64,000 nucleotides of DNA from NCBI GenBank assembly GCA_948470475.1, contig OX419341.1, positions 28,719,169-28,783,168 of the forward strand, given 5' to 3'. Each line of letters opens with the position of its first letter. Position 1 is the first letter of the stretch. The stretch comes from Galaxea fascicularis. Lineage: Eukaryota; Cnidaria; Anthozoa; Scleractinia; Euphylliidae. The translations under genes were made by a program, and so were the position numbers. The notes under the pieces were generated by a model. That model was not told where the DNA came from, did no database searches, and saw nothing but the letters and a program-made list of their open reading frames with translations. Positions 35,102 to 48,000 of this stretch are shown here, piece after piece.

Positions 35102-36481
35102 GAAGAAAATAAGGAAAAATACTATTTGTTCTATTTGAATCTATCTTATGGTAGTGTCCCATGAAGACGAATTTTGTCGCTGGTAGTTAGTCTGTTGTTG
35201 GAAGCCACTATATTCGAATTTGAGTTTGTTCACTTACCTTGTTGTCTTCAGGGGTGTCACAAACATCGCTGCAGTGCTACGACTAAAATAGTTGTTAACT
35301 ATAGTACTATTTATGCCAAACTCTCTCTCTCTCCTCTCTCCTGTCCAGACTTCGACAACTTTCTTCTTTGTCATTGGTAGTTAGTCTAGAACACATAGGA
35401 GTTTAAAACTAATACGCTAGGATCTCTTGTATTGTTGCATTATTTAATCGTTTTAGATGACGAAGACCTCTGGAAAGTAAGAATTACATCTATGAAAAAA
35501 AAAAGTTAGAATCCTGATACCTTCTCGCGAGAAGGGGAAAGAAAGTATCGCAAATTATCACCTAAAGCAGAAATTTAAAGTAATACGCCTGAAACTCTTA
35601 TTTTGCATTTATATATTTGCAATCTTGAATGCATGTTTTAGACGACGACGACCCATAAATACTGTAATGGTTAAATCTTTGCGATCTCTAAGTGTAAGAT
35701 GATTCCGAAACCTTTTACGAGAAAGAGTCTAGTACCGTGAAATAAAAACCTTTTGGCAAAACGTTTCGTAAGTGCACTTTGGCTTTAGCCGAGTTTAGAT
35801 TGTGGAAACAATTTAGTGGGAACGCAAGAAAAACGAAATAGATTCGTAAAAACCTATTTACGAGAAGAAGAAACTATTAAGTAGCACAAAATAAAAGTTT
35901 TGGTAAAAAATGTTCTATTTGGGATTTGGTTTTAGCCGAGCCTGGATTGTGAAAACAGAACTCGATAGCACTGCTGGAAAATTTCAAGAAGAATGAAATG
36001 TGCGCAAAATATTTCCTAATTTCGTTGCAGAATTGTAAGTTCCGTTGCTGTTCATGCGAAGAAATAGATTTTAGTACTGAGAAGTAATATTTACAAATTC
36101 AAAGTTAAAAAGTTAATGGAATAAACGGCTTGATGGTCTGTTGTGGCACAAGTAAATTCAAGGTTCCTTAATTCATCAGGGTAGAGACCAAACTCTTAGT
36201 TCTTCGATCAAAGCTGTAATCCTTAAATGCTTGTTAATTGTATGCTGTTACCCTTTGAACCTCTTCGCTTTCTGTAATCATTATGGGAAAGTCTCTTAGA
36301 AATTATAAGTGCAGTCTTTCGCCGGCTGGCAAACAGGTTTAAACAACTCGGCCGTATCTCAATTAAGGTGGTATTGTAGTTGTACAGCTTCAGCGTGTCC
36401 CTGGAATACTTGACAGATTACACTTTACTGCTGATCTCCACTGCTCATTTCCTTGGCTTGTCCAAGATCCAACCGGATCAA
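35102..36481. other. AT-rich stretch with a degenerate tandem repeat
   Basis: A diverged direct repeat of period about 147 bp is visible at roughly 35,715-35,965 (tttagccgag at 35,784 and 35,931, each preceded by tttacgagaa and followed by gattgtg-aaaca). A short CT-rich run lies at 35,322-35,342. No gene seen; it precedes the 3' end of the minus-strand gene. Confidence 0.5.
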
Positions 36482-39400
36482 TTATGTCTTAGCGACTTCC
36501 AGTTCAACCTGTAGACAGAAAATTAAAAGCGTTTCAATTATGTACGATCTGACAGATGCATTGTTACAGAGTCAAGTTATGTATACAAGAAGCAAGGTTT
36601 CTGCCGAAAAAAAGATCCGACAGTTGACGGTTTCAGGTTATATTCGTCATCCAGTCACTATTATTTGAAAACACATCAAAGCACGACGCAAAACCATCTA
36701 TACCATCGCGGGCCTATGGTATTGGCATGGTCCACTACACTTAAAAACGACAAAAATATGTTCTATGTTTTTCGAAGTTTATTTCTAAAGAGCACACCTG
36801 AAATAAGAGCCTCCGGGCATATTTACAGCGGCTCGCATAATTCGCTTGGGTTGAAAAAAATTTGACAGCATAATTAAAGGTCTCTGAGCCAACTCATTCA
36901 TGCATAACTGAAGACAAAAGTTAGGATTTTTGAAAGCAACGGCGTCACGCTCCCAGCGATCCTTTTAAAACTTGTAAGAGATATTTTTCTCCAATTGAAA
37001 TTAAGGTAAAGCTCTATGGAACTCAAAGTAGAAAGATACAATTCTTATGAATAATCGGCAGTAGAATGAAATTGCAAGATATGGAGATCTATTTTGAGCT
37101 GTTTAAACCCTCCGCGATTGAGAGAGGTACGGTAGACATCCCCATTCTTTTGCCTGCTTTGACATGGCCGAGGGAAGTTTTCCTGATGACCTTCGTTATG
37201 CAAATTTTCGAGGCCAACTCGCGTAACTTCTGAATGTCTTCTCCATTAAATTTCGAAAGGTATATCTCGTCAAGATACATTGATTTGTAAGGCTGTTACT
37301 CCAAACTATCGACTTGCAATAACCCTGTATTACCTCGCGTCGACAGCAGAATTTAGGTTAACCATTGCTAACTTCTTCTTTTGTGTGTAGTTGTATCTGT
37401 GAATCACGGAGACAGCATTTGCGCATACCTTATTGAGTTTGTGGTCACTTAATAAGTCACTGAAGCCTGGCAAAATCTCGTTTTGGCACGCGGGTCACTT
37501 TTTAGCCGGGCCAGGACTACCTCACGAGGTGGTCTCGGTCTGCCTGATTTTCTTGGCCCGCATGCCGACATATTTGCATTTACATAACAAAAAAACAAGC
37601 GGGCCGTGCCAAAACTATTGGCCCGCGTATCTAAATTTAGGAGTGCCGGGTCTAAAGTGAATGTCGTGCATATGGGGCTTAATTATGCATATTTTTCCGA
37701 TATGTGATCAATGCAGGATATTTTAAATTTTTATCACACTGTGCTTTTATTATAAAAGGTCTTGAAAAGTGTAAGTGTTCAAAATATTTTTTTGCTGATT
37801 TTAGGCGTCTTAAAAATGACCAATTAATCTGTCTTCCTTCCAGTCGCAAACATCTGCGGAAAGTTAATCGCTAGAAGGTCGAAAAATCTTGTTAAGTTCA
37901 AATCTATAGGTGTAAAATCTCTTACAAGTTTCAAAAAATCAGCTCAAAGAAAAGCGACACCATGGAATTGAAGGCAATACTGCAGAAGCAGGTGTTTTGG
38001 CGGAACGTTCTGTAGGTATGCAGTTTACTCTTGGGTGGCTTGCCAACGAATTACTAAATCAAAGTTTCATGGCTGCCGAATCGTCAGAGCGCAGGATTAA
38101 GTCGCAGTTTCTCTTCAAAATTATTTAAGACGTTACATATGGGTTTTATTACGATAATTCAAAATTGAAACGTTAAGCGAAAACAAATAGTTTTATTTTA
38201 TTTGGATTAGTCTCCGCGTCATTTGGTGCGATTAAATTGGTAAATTTCTAATCGCTGTTCGTAAAGCCGGCAAAGTAACATTGAGTAAGAGTTATTCCGA
38301 GAAGATCTGTGAGGGTATGTGTGACGTTTTGTGGCATCCTTCGCGAAGCCGGAAATTTTATGGGACAAGAAAACACATGCAGTTTGAGCTTGTTTCAATA
38401 TTCTTTTGCTGATGAAGTTGACAATATCAAAACTGACCGAAATTAGTCCCTCGTGTTTAGTCTCGCAGAATTCAATAATTACATTTGTTTTCATCAAATG
38501 TCATGAAGCAAGTTTACAAATAAAATTAAATTTAGGAAGAAAAGAGTTTAAAAAAGAGAAACAGAACCAATTTTAACTCGGTGGCACTTTTCCGCAAAAA
38601 AACGAGATCAAAACCGCAATTTTCTGAAAGTTAATTGACTTTTTGGTCCAACTTGGAAGTGGAAGTCAGTGCTCTGATCGTACTTTTACAGAATTGTCAA
38701 TTCTGCATTGGGCCAGCTACGTATCTGACCAAATTTCAAAGTGCTGTTCTTGTAAAGAAAAGCAATATTTCAGCTTGAAATTACCAGCTTCGTCCCGTCC
38801 CGACTATCTGCCCATGAGTCTCCGAGGATGGAAAATTTCTGACCCGGTAGGAAGAAAATATTGAAAGAGGAGCGTTAAGTTATCCTTAGTTTACGTCTCA
38901 GCAATTCTTCACCAAAGCTCAAAGAAAATCAACTAGAAACCGAGGTAAAAAGTAATGTATGTGGCTACAAAGAAGCTTAACTATGAAGTCTTTAATACCG
39001 GTTTCCTTACTCTTCAGTGTAAAACAAATCCAACTTCAAGTTCTTGCAATAGCAGTAAATGTATGCAGTGTTGGAGTCGTCGTAAATCGGACAGCAGGGA
39101 GATTGGGATATTTTGATTAAAATAATGCAAAAAAGAGAACGTCTAACAAGGTCAAAGAAATCTTACCTTCCCATAGTGGAATGTGTTTGACCAAATGTTA
39201 TCCCTGATGGCTGTATCTATCACTTGCTCCATTATCTCGGTTGTATGACTGAAACACTGGAGAGAACAAATAAACAGTATTAGAAAGAGTGGGATACATC
39301 CGAGTAGAAAAATAATGAAACCTGAACTGAAATTCTCTTTACACTATTTGAAGATCAAATCAAATTGAACTGAAATTCCTTCTATGAAATTATTTTACTA

Positions 39401-42400
39401 GAATGTGTGTGTGTGTAATCTTCTCGATGCCTAGTGGCACTCCTAAGAGGTTACCAAGGAGGTTTCTGCGACTCAACAGAGGCTCTTGGAGACAGGTGGT
39501 CAGCCCAACCACCCTTAGGTGTGTGAGAGCAGACCACAGCAACGCGAACTACGGTCCCTACTCTTTTCGATCAGTGTTTGGGTTCTTTTACGTCCCCATC
39601 CAGTTTTACGTGGAGAGGTGAAGGAGACAAGGCCAGCAGCTTAACGTCACTGCCCACTGACTGGATCATCTGAACTAAAGTAGACGTTGAGCACACAGCC
39701 AGCATGATCTTACCGGGAGCCTGGTTTGTGCACCGGTCTGAGAGTTTGAACCCGCAAATCATGAACCCACCGTGTTCCCAAGTCTCCCCTCCCTTATTAG
39801 CAAGGTTTCACGTTCCTCAAGATCTTACGCTTTCTGTTTTTCCTTGTCGCAAGCAATCACTAAATTTAATCAAAGATGGATGGCAGAAAACAAACAATGA
39901 AAAAAATGTATATTTTAGGTTCTGGTGCTATGCGTTAAAGCCAACTAAAAAGAAACCGATTGGCAAAACGTAAAGGATTAGATTTCCGTGGGATTGTGGA
40001 TATGTAAATGTTGTTTCACCTTTCCGTCCTGGAAAATCCCAGAAACTCCTGATCGGAACTAAAATAATTTTTCTGTATACCTGGCAAAGGCACTAAAGAA
40101 AATCGATAGAAATCGGCAAAAATAACTGTAACAACTCTAATTGTAATAATTGTAATAATTCTTTTTGTAGTTTCTGACTGTTAAGCCAGTCACCATGATG
40201 TCATCGGGTGCGTGAGTGAGAGTGTCCGTGACTTTTCGGAAGCTTTCGGAGTAATCTCACGAAGTGAGACCGAAAACACCCCGAGATTTACTGGAGTTAT
40301 TGTAATTGATTTTCACCTTTTAAGGTGGGTTCTAATGAGAATAACTGCTTTTTATACATTTTGTAATTGCTACCGTTTTTTTGAATATTACATTTCAAAT
40401 GAAATTATTTGGAGATTCGAAAACGTGGCGCAAGAGAAATCGTGGTACGAATGTCGAATGTCTCCGATCTCTGTGAGCCATAAGTAGTCAAAGAACATTG
40501 CAGACTCGTTTTCCCATGTGCTTCAATGACGTGGCGGTCGACGTGACTATTTCGTGGTGATAATGATGAAGACTGAATCCCTCTTCGAGGACAGATCAGA
40601 AAGTGTGGTTTTGAAGTTCGTCTGACTGCTTAGACTGGGGATCCACTTTGCAAAAACTGATTACAGGTTTGGATGCGAATTTTCACCGTGCTTTTATATT
40701 CTTCGATTCGTCTTGTATTTCCAAACAACTTTTATCAGTCTGATCAGTGAAGTTTGTAAAAGAACGTGCTCAATTCGAGTCAATAAATTGACCTAAATTG
40801 TGCTATACAAGAGCCTAGCAGTTCGCTTGCTTTGCTTTGCGTAGCTTGATTTGAGGCGAAAATAAAACGCCTTTGCATTTTAACGTTGCTTTGGTTTTGT
40901 GTATTGAACCATGAACAATTGCACAGACTGTCATGACATAAACTTGTGTGTTTGCCAGCGATCGAACCAACAATTTCCCTTTTTATTGACCCGTGAATAA
41001 TTGGATAGCTGTCGTGTGCTTGAAACCAGTCAGTTCCATTGATCAAACCAATGAGTTCACGTGAATCGAACCAGCGAGTTCACTCACAACTTATCCGGAA
41101 CGATGCTTGTAATACTCTACTAATTGTTTACATTTCCATTTATTTGTACGTATGAAAAGATAGATTCTCACTGTGGGCAACCATTCAAATCAGTTAGTGT
41201 TACTGTTTTAAACATCGACCAACACATCAGTCCCGCGTAAACGCCTTTGGCGTCTTGTTCTTTCTTGATAACAGCAAATTTATCTTTAGTATTATGTCAG
41301 TAGACACACTTTGATCTATTTACAATGTAATATGTGGTCCTTTGCGAGGTTATGCAGACTCGTAACGATCTTTTCACAAATCCTGAGATTTGTTTACTTA
41401 AAGCCCTTGATTACCTTAAATATCAAACAAAAATTTAAAGCAATTTCATTTATGCTCTACGTAATTGACTTGTAACCCATTCCCTCCAGTTATACATATC
41501 ACAGTTGTCGATCGAAAGGGAGTACTCCCAACAATCCAGATAATCAACTATACAAAGCTACTTTCCCTGAAGGGATACCTTTTTAGGCCAGATCTGAGAT
41601 GTACATAAACAAAGACAATTCGTGAATTCTGGTATACAAAAGGGTTCTGACATAACAAAATCACAGCGGACACATCGCAAAACTTCTTGTGTACCATTGT
41701 GTCCACCTTTGCAATATTGCACCCATTGGTGGAGAGAATGTACATGTCGAACACTCAAATTTGAAAAGAATACTTAGCAATAAACTAAAACTCCGCAACT
41801 CTTCTTGAACCATTGTGGTTGCTATTCACTACAATTAACCACATGTCCTCCTTGAGGCCTTTTATTTTACATGATCGGCACTGAATATACGGTTGTAACA
41901 AAGAAAGAATAAAGACCGATACACACGAGGGGTTTTGCTCCTGGAGTATATGCTAACCCCTCGTGTGTATCGGCCTTAAAGGTACAAATTAAAAACGCAA
42001 AGGATCTTGGCAACCTCGCTCCCAGGGCTTTCTCTCCGCCATTTTTTCTTTCTTGGGAAACCGCTATTGCGGTTGTTAACCTAGATTTGTTTTTTCGTTT
42101 TTCTGTGAAAATATCAGGGGGTTTCATCAAAGAAACTGAAATTAAAATCGAAGCTTCAGACACCCGATGAACACTTGTGCTTGGATATTTTGTTAGTTTT
42201 AACTGGAGAGCATTACTCTATCTGCGAAATATCGACAAACACTCAGTTTTTGTTGAATTGGTAACAATAAAAAAAGGGTGATTTGAATTTAGATCAAGAA
42301 TAGGGCACCCAGTATGTGGTAAATTTATAATTCTATGGCAAACCACCTTAAAATAAAGCTTTCAAAGTTACGCAAGGAACAATCAATGCAAACAAATCGT

Positions 42401-45400
42401 GCACATACATGAGTTCCTTTGATATGAGAATCGCTGAAATCAAAACGTTGCTGATGTTAATCAGTAACTACGGTATGTAGTTCCCGGATTGTTTTTGTAT
42501 TGACTTCATATTTACTTTCGAGAAAGCAACAACCGAAAGTTTCATATTAAAATAGCATGTGGTCGGCTACTCCCGTTAACCCAAGAGTGTCGTAAACAGA
42601 TTCGATTCAGTTCAGTCCGTAGCAATCGAATTTGGCGTTGCATTTTCGTGACGATGAATTCGTCTTTTCAACGAAATTTACACACTGTTATGAATTTTCT
42701 AATTTTTAACTGAAAGACAAGTACATATACAGTTTAGTTAGAAACTTTCCTCAGTTATGCAAACCAACTTTATGCCTCAGTTGTGTGACCACTGAAACTG
42801 ACAAACTTTCCCGGGCCTGGCAAACCAATTCATACAAATGGCAGATCCGAAGGCTTGTCACCAGAGTAATTTGCTGTTCTCTGGCAGTAAACGTTTTATT
42901 ACAGTGGTGTTTTCTCCAAAGGTTTTCGGCCTTCATCTTGTCCCGATATTACAATAAGCTCCCAAAATATTATCGAGGTATTACTTTAATCTTCCTCAGA
43001 AATTTGGGCCTTGGTCAAGCTTTGATTCCGAAACTGAAACTGAAAAACTTTGTTACGAGATAACTGTTTCCAAAAACTAAACCTTTTTTGTGTATTTCGA
43101 GAGGAATTACTTCAATGAAAGTAAAACAATGCAGCTTACGAAGCAACGAAATGTGCGTCGGTGAACTTTTTGAAGAGGAAATGAGCTTGGCGACTAAACG
43201 AGAAACTCCGGCCGATAGAAAGTTATAGTGGACTACTTGCCATTCCCCATTGGAATGGATTTTGTATGTTATGAAGAAGAAGAAGAAGAAGAAGAAGAAG
43301 AAGAAGAAGAAGAAGAAGAAGAAGAAGAAAAAGAAGAAGAAAGAGGAGTATTTGACCGAGAGGAAAAGTGTCCGGGAAATAGAACCACATACCATTTGTA
43401 GTTTACGATTGTTGTCGACTGCCATCGACTGCTGAAAAAGTTCGAAGTCATTCATACGCTGACACGATTTGTCCGTAGACAGTGATCTCAACTTCGAATT
43501 CCCCGTAGAAGTAGTTTTGCAATTGTTATCTACTGCAAAACATACGGAAGTTACAGTATTGCTTATAAGCCATATATGTATGGATCAGAAATATTCTCGT
43601 TGTTATCTACTTTGCTTTTTGATAACAATTCAAATATTTTTGTTGTTATCTACTTCTGATAGCAACAAGGATTCAGTTGAACTGCATTGATTTGTTTTTA
43701 ATCATCCAATCGATTTCTACTGATTTCTATCGAGACTACGCCAGGGTGTAATTAAATCAAAACGTAGACTACAAACCGGGAGGGGTAAATTTTCGAAGTA
43801 CCCTCCCTTTCATTCCGCCGCAAGCAAATCCCCTTAAAGGTATATCAAGCTTTTACTTTCCAACTGTTTCTTTGCTTTTACAGCTAGGTCCACGGTCAAC
43901 GCGACGCGCCGTTTCTCTCCGTAAAACTTCTCAACTTCTTCTTCCTTCTACCCTCAGGCCACACCACCACCGCCAATGACAAATGGGTTTTGTCCTTGAA
44001 CCTTGGTCGGCGTCTGCTAATGTCTTTTAGCAAGGAAAGGCCGTTCAGCTCCTCTTCTCAATTCTTTTGTCAACTTTCCAACAACCGACTGTTTGCCACT
44101 TCAACCACCAACCAGTAACCACGAAACTTTTATATATAGGCATAATTAGTTTAGCAATTAACACTTTACATACATAATTATTGTAAAACGCGGTACCTTA
44201 CACTCCTATGTTACTATTTTCTCCTATGTTACTTACACTCCTATGTGCTAAACACGATATCTTACAATCCTATGATAGCAACGCTTTACTAAATCAACAC
44301 TTAAGAACAATAAACTTACACGCTTTTAGTTACAGACTACGTTACAATACATCTCTAATTACAAACCACTTCACTACAACGTTGAATTAAGACTAGTTAA
44401 TTAACACTAGGACCATACGAAATACTAAGACCGAAAAACTGAAACAAAAAGCTAAATTAGAACATGACAAAAAAATAGAAAATTTCGTGACAGCGATGCA
44501 GTTGAAAAAGCGCTTTATTGTTGATGCTACTTCGGTTGGCAGAGCATCGGACTGCTGAGCAGGAGGTCGCGGGCTCAAACCCCAGACCGGACCACAAACC
44601 AGGGTTCCTGGTAAGATCATGCTGGCTGTGTACCGCTCTAACGACTGATTCAGTTCAGATAATCGCGTCATTGGACAGTAGCCGCTAGCCGTATCTCCTA
44701 CACTGCTCCACACGTGAAACTGGAAGGGGATGTCAAAGAACCCACACGCCGAATGAAACTTAGAGTAGGGAACATAAGTTCTTGGTGCTGTTTTCGTCTG
44801 CCCTCGCACACGTCAGGGGTGGGCTGGCCACTTATCCCCAAGAGCCTCTGAAGGGTTACAGAAACCTCCAAGTAAACCTCTTAGGAGGTCCCTAATCACC
44901 ACTTGGCGTGGAAAGGACTAACTTGAATGCATAATTTATGTATGAATCAATACAAACAAATTCGTTTTGAAATTCACGACGGTGTTTATTTTTCGTGAAT
45001 TCTTGAAATTTGGCGGTAAAGAAAAAACCCAAACTTTCCCCTACCTTCTTAAGTATCACTGTATAGAGATGTTTGTCCTACCGTTAAAACGATATAGACT
45101 TTACGAAAAGTTCCTAATTCAAATAAATGGAAATTAATTGACTAGCAATCTGCAAAAACATACTAGATACCGCCAATTGGTCGCCCTTATTATTTCAAGT
45201 AAATTTTAAACAAAAGCTATGGGCTTGTAGCCACGTTACTCCAGTTAACTGAATTGAATAACACGTGTTGGACTTATCTGAATTAGCTGGAGCTTGAGTG
45301 GCAGGGTGATTGAACATTGTTGGCTTGCGTTCCCCAATCGTATGTTTTTCATAACTATTCACATTTTGACCTGAAAGATAGAAACCGATCGATTAGACAA

Positions 45401-46736
45401 TATTTATTGCACAATAAAAACAGAGCGGACCACACCATATAAACAGACGGTAGGGCATCGTGACCACTCATTCAACAGAATTTCGACTCGGATGGCAATA
45501 GAATTTGACGCTGTTGCATGCAGTCGCAAAAACAGCACAATAGGGAGCTTAAGCAACGACGACGGCGACTGTGACGAAAACGTCATTTCAAAATACAACT
45601 TCTCGTTTTGGTAACTTTTTTCTCGATTATTCCAAGTCGTTCAACATGAGCTGTCCATGGTCTAAATTACTGTGAGCGGTGTTACAGCAAAGAAGGAAGG
45701 AAAACCTGCCGTCGTGCGAACACGTTCTCGAGAAAACCTAAATTTTGGTCATTTCACGTTGTTGTTTTGCAGAGGACGGTAAAGAAATGTACCAAACTGT
45801 AAACGCAAGTGCAGTGGAGCGATCGTTTTTGCTCATCAATCCCATTGTTTTGCGGCGTTCTCGTTGCCGTGTTCGATGCTTAAAGGGGCACTGTCACGCT
45901 ATTGTGCCATCACTTAGAAGGTTAAAGGTGCTAATGCATCAGTGGAAACCTTAAAATAATGGTCTGGTTTTGCTCCTAAATACCGTGGTACTGCATTGAC
46001 AGCATAAGCTCCTGTATTCCATCAAAGATGACGAGGATGGAAATGGATTGAAATTTCAAAAGCTTGCCAATTTTTTCAAAATTTCAAGTTATGCGCTGAA
46101 AAATCGCCAAAAAGGTTATTATGGTTGGCTCTCCCTGCTTTTTTACACGATAACAGGTAAAAGGCAGTTATTTTGGCAGAACTGAACCAAAAACAGCAAA
46201 AATCCCGGTGACAGTGCTCATTTAAAGCACCCTATAATTATGTTGCGGGATTGCGGTGCGTGTTTCATGCAAGAGAAAGATGGACGAACAAACGAATTAA
46301 AAAACAAATCCGGTGAAATCTTACCTTCTGTAATCGTGGATTTTTTCGCACCGTTCCTGTACGCTCCACCAATCGTCTGAATCGTGTAAGTTATAATTCA
46401 CTCATTATGTCATCTAACTAAGAAGAGAGAAGAAAAGGAGACCAGTTACTTAAAATTGTATAAACTCTGGTCTGGGTGCGAAATGTTGCTGTTTAGCGAC
46501 AGAAAATCTTACGACGCTCACATCATCATCTCGAAACTGAGCAACGAAATCAGGTTGAGTTCGTCTGACAAGATTTTGTTCAGATTAACCGGCCATGTTC
46601 AAGAACGAAACTCAAATCGCTGATGTTCGCTTGATGTTGCCGGCAATAACTTGCCAAGACAAATTTCACAGTCAAACCAGATAAAAATTCTAGAAGAACT
46701 AACCTGTAGAGAACTCTGATCTTTCACGGCGGACAT
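36482..46736 (-). CDS. Five-exon gene for an unrecognised 110-residue protein
   Basis: Read on the minus strand, the exons are 46,704-46,736 (starting ATG; MSAVKDQSSLQ; donor GTTAGT), 46,325-46,376 (TIGGAYRNGAKKSTITE; donor GTAAGA), 45,240-45,370 (44 codons with KHTIGERKPTMFNH; acceptor tttctatctttcag; donor GTAACG), 39,167-39,256 (30 codons with TTEIMEQVIDTAIRDNIWS; acceptor tgttctctccag; donor GTAAGA) and 36,482-36,508 (VELEVAKT then TAA; acceptor ttctgtctacag). Phases join exactly (0, 1, 0, 0) and only this frame is open in the fourth exon. There is no signal peptide, membrane segment or known motif. The protein is small, polar and probably intracellular. The 6-kb third intron could hide further phase-0 exons. 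Alternatively, exon three could end the protein by reading through to a TGA. Confidence 0.5.
36509..39166. other. Last intron of the minus-strand gene; no other firm feature
   Basis: AT-rich. A GC-richer patch at 37,470-37,650 has gggcc-type motifs but no coding signature. An open frame at 37,089-37,280 (minus) is described separately. Confidence 0.4.
37089..37280 (-). CDS. Small open frame, possible exon, unrecognised
   Basis: An ATG at 37,280 opens 63 codons to TAG. The peptide is Lys/Ile/Ser-rich with a coding-like start (MYLDEIYLSKFNGEDIQKLR) and a basic middle (KAGKRMGMS). There is no strong acceptor upstream. It lies within the last intron of the minus-strand gene on the same strand and could be an unspliced alternative exon or chance. 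Confidence 0.22.
   Translation of the reverse strand: MYLDEIYLSKFNGEDIQKLRELASKICITKVIRKTSLGHVKAGKRMGMSTVPLSIAEGLNSSK
39421..39770 (-). mobile_element. tRNA-derived SINE, minus orientation
   Basis: Reverse complement of the family at 44,521-44,935. From the right end it contains the B-box-like gcgggttcaaactct, agaccggtgcacaaaccagg, gatcatgctggctgtg, gttcagatgatccagtca, aactggatggggacgt, gaaaagagtaggga and cagaaacctcc. The tRNA head is degenerate upstream of the B-box. Confidence 0.78.
41912..41977. repeat. Short hairpin with 23-bp arms
   Basis: Arms 41,912-41,934 and 41,955-41,977 are inverted copies (core ccgatacacacgaggggtt) with one mismatch and a 20-nt loop. It may be a very short MITE or an RNA hairpin. 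Confidence 0.8.
43273..43346. repeat. (GAA)n microsatellite
   Basis: About 18 GAA triplets followed by an interrupted GAA/AAA tail. The poly-Lys and poly-Ser reading frames over it are artefacts. Long GAA tracts can form triplex DNA. Confidence 0.95.
44521..44935 (+). mobile_element. tRNA-derived SINE, best-preserved copy in the window
   Basis: The tRNA-like head at 44,524-44,590 has cggttggcagagcatcgg (A-box side) and gcgggctcaaacccc (B-box). The body follows with catgctggctgtg, gttcagataatcgcgtca, aactggaaggggatgt, tagagtagggaac, cagaaacctccaag and aacctcttaggag. It is about 400 bp. Related copies are at 39,421-39,770 and in the inverted-repeat arms. Confidence 0.8.
45541..45884. mobile_element. 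MITE with gagcttaagcaacgac ends
   Basis: Left end gagcttaagcaacgacgacg; right end cgttctcgttgccgtgttcg then atgcttaa. The ends are imperfect inverted copies. An internal ttttgcagaggacggtaaag block matches a motif I associate with coral MITEs (memory only). It overlaps intron two of the minus-strand gene. Confidence 0.55.
45886..46222. mobile_element. MITE with ggggcactgtcac ends
   Basis: About 337 bp bounded by ggggcactgtcac and gtgacagtgctc, lying against the preceding MITE. No coding sequence. Confidence 0.6.
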
Positions 46737-47261
46737 CAATAAGACCGCGAACCAAGGATTTCAAAATGAACCTCAGCACACACGGCGGACACCGCTCGAA
46801 CTAACGGGAGTGCCTTTTGTCTCACCTCTTTTTGTACTGCATTAAAAATTCATAGCGTAATCTACAATGTAAAATATTTGGATCGGCTTGAAAACACCGA
46901 GCAACTAACACGTTATTGAAGCTCACTTGTCAGACTGATTGGACGATGTTGCTTCTGGTATTTTTAGTCAATTGAGTCTCCCAACGAATGCCCATGATCT
47001 CTACATAGGCTAATTACATGTTATTTCTTTAGGCTGCATCAGTTTTTGTTCGAACAATGGGACAGGCGACGAATCAGTGAAGAATGGAATCAAAGCAGAG
47101 CGTGAAGTTAGGATTCCAGTGTATTAACACGTTTACTCATCGTAATCCGCTGACATGGGGTGTTACAAACAAATGAAAATTAGTTTGAATTTTAAGCAGC
47201 GTTGCTTAGCCTTGCCAAATTTTGTGGTGTGGTTTAACCTTCACCCCTTGGAGCTCACAAT

Positions 47262-47475
47262 TTTCCGAGAGCGAACTGTTTGCTTCTCGGAACAGATAAT
47301 GTCCGCGGACAAATATCCGAGCATATTTTCGCGCCAAATGGAGACTATTTTATATACTCCCCAAATGCGTGTTGCGAAAAATATTTCAAGGATAATAAAG
47401 ACAGTAGCCCCCATTTGGCTTTAAAAATCTGCTCGGATATTTATCCTTGCACATAATCAGTTCCTCGAAACTTCT
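47262..47475. mobile_element. Probable MITE with ccgagagcg motifs
   Basis: Inverted segments gcggacaaatatccgagc (about 47,304) and gctcggatatttatccttgc (about 47,431) enclose about 100 bp. The outer motif ttttccgagagcgaa recurs at 47,769, suggesting another fragment of the family. Confidence 0.5.
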
Positions 47476-47480
47476 CAAAC

Positions 47481-47517
<37 letters not shown>

Positions 47518-47614
47518 TAAGCGTGAAGGAGGTTTTGATACCCGGTCTTAATTAGCATAGATTTTGACGATTTTACTTCTCCGTTTACTCCTTAGTTTTT
47601 GTTTCGATTGAGAA

Positions 47615-47762
47615 GATATATCAAACACTCGAGACAGTGTTTCATCGGATATCCAAACACCTCGAATTTCGTCAAAAATACTCCGCTGCGCGTCGTATTT
47701 TCAACTCTCTTCTCGGTGTTTTGATATCCCGATGAAACACTGTCGCTCGTGTTTGATATATT
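47615..47762. mobile_element. MITE with atatcaaacactcg ends
   Basis: About 148 bp with inverted arms of about 50 bp (atatatcaaacactcgagac and its near complement). Non-coding. Confidence 0.75.
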
Positions 47763-48000
47763 ACTTAAAGTTTTCCGAGAGCGAAGCTATTCGTTTCTCG
47801 GAACCACAGGCGGCCCAGACGTTGTTTGTGATTTACATACGTCACAGTCAGGTATTGCGTTAGGTTTTGAGCCATTTAAGAGAATGTATGAAAATGGTTC
47901 AAAAATCGCTCTAAATTCAACTTGTAGTCAAGGATTTAAATAAAAGAAGCTTACCTTAGTCTGCATTTGTGTTATTTTTGAAGTCTTTGTGGCAGCTGAG

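Larger units (their letters stand above)
39257..45239. other. Third intron of the minus-strand gene, about 6 kb
   Basis: Contains two SINEs, a short hairpin and a (GAA)n tract, listed separately. In 39,771-41,911 and 41,978-43,272 I see nothing beyond AT-rich single-copy sequence. Confidence 0.4.

Noticed and set aside
37440..37660. GC-rich 75-codon plus-strand frame
   Set aside because: No family similarity, and it lies opposite the minus-strand gene's intron. Composition alone explains the lack of stops.
38219..38497. 92-codon minus-strand frame containing SVSFDIVNF, resembling a Penelope-type reverse transcriptase
   Set aside because: Only a nine-residue similarity; the residues after it do not continue any RT motif.
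43015..43491. 158-codon frame with a poly-Phe or poly-Ser stretch
   Set aside because: Translation of the (GAA)n microsatellite.
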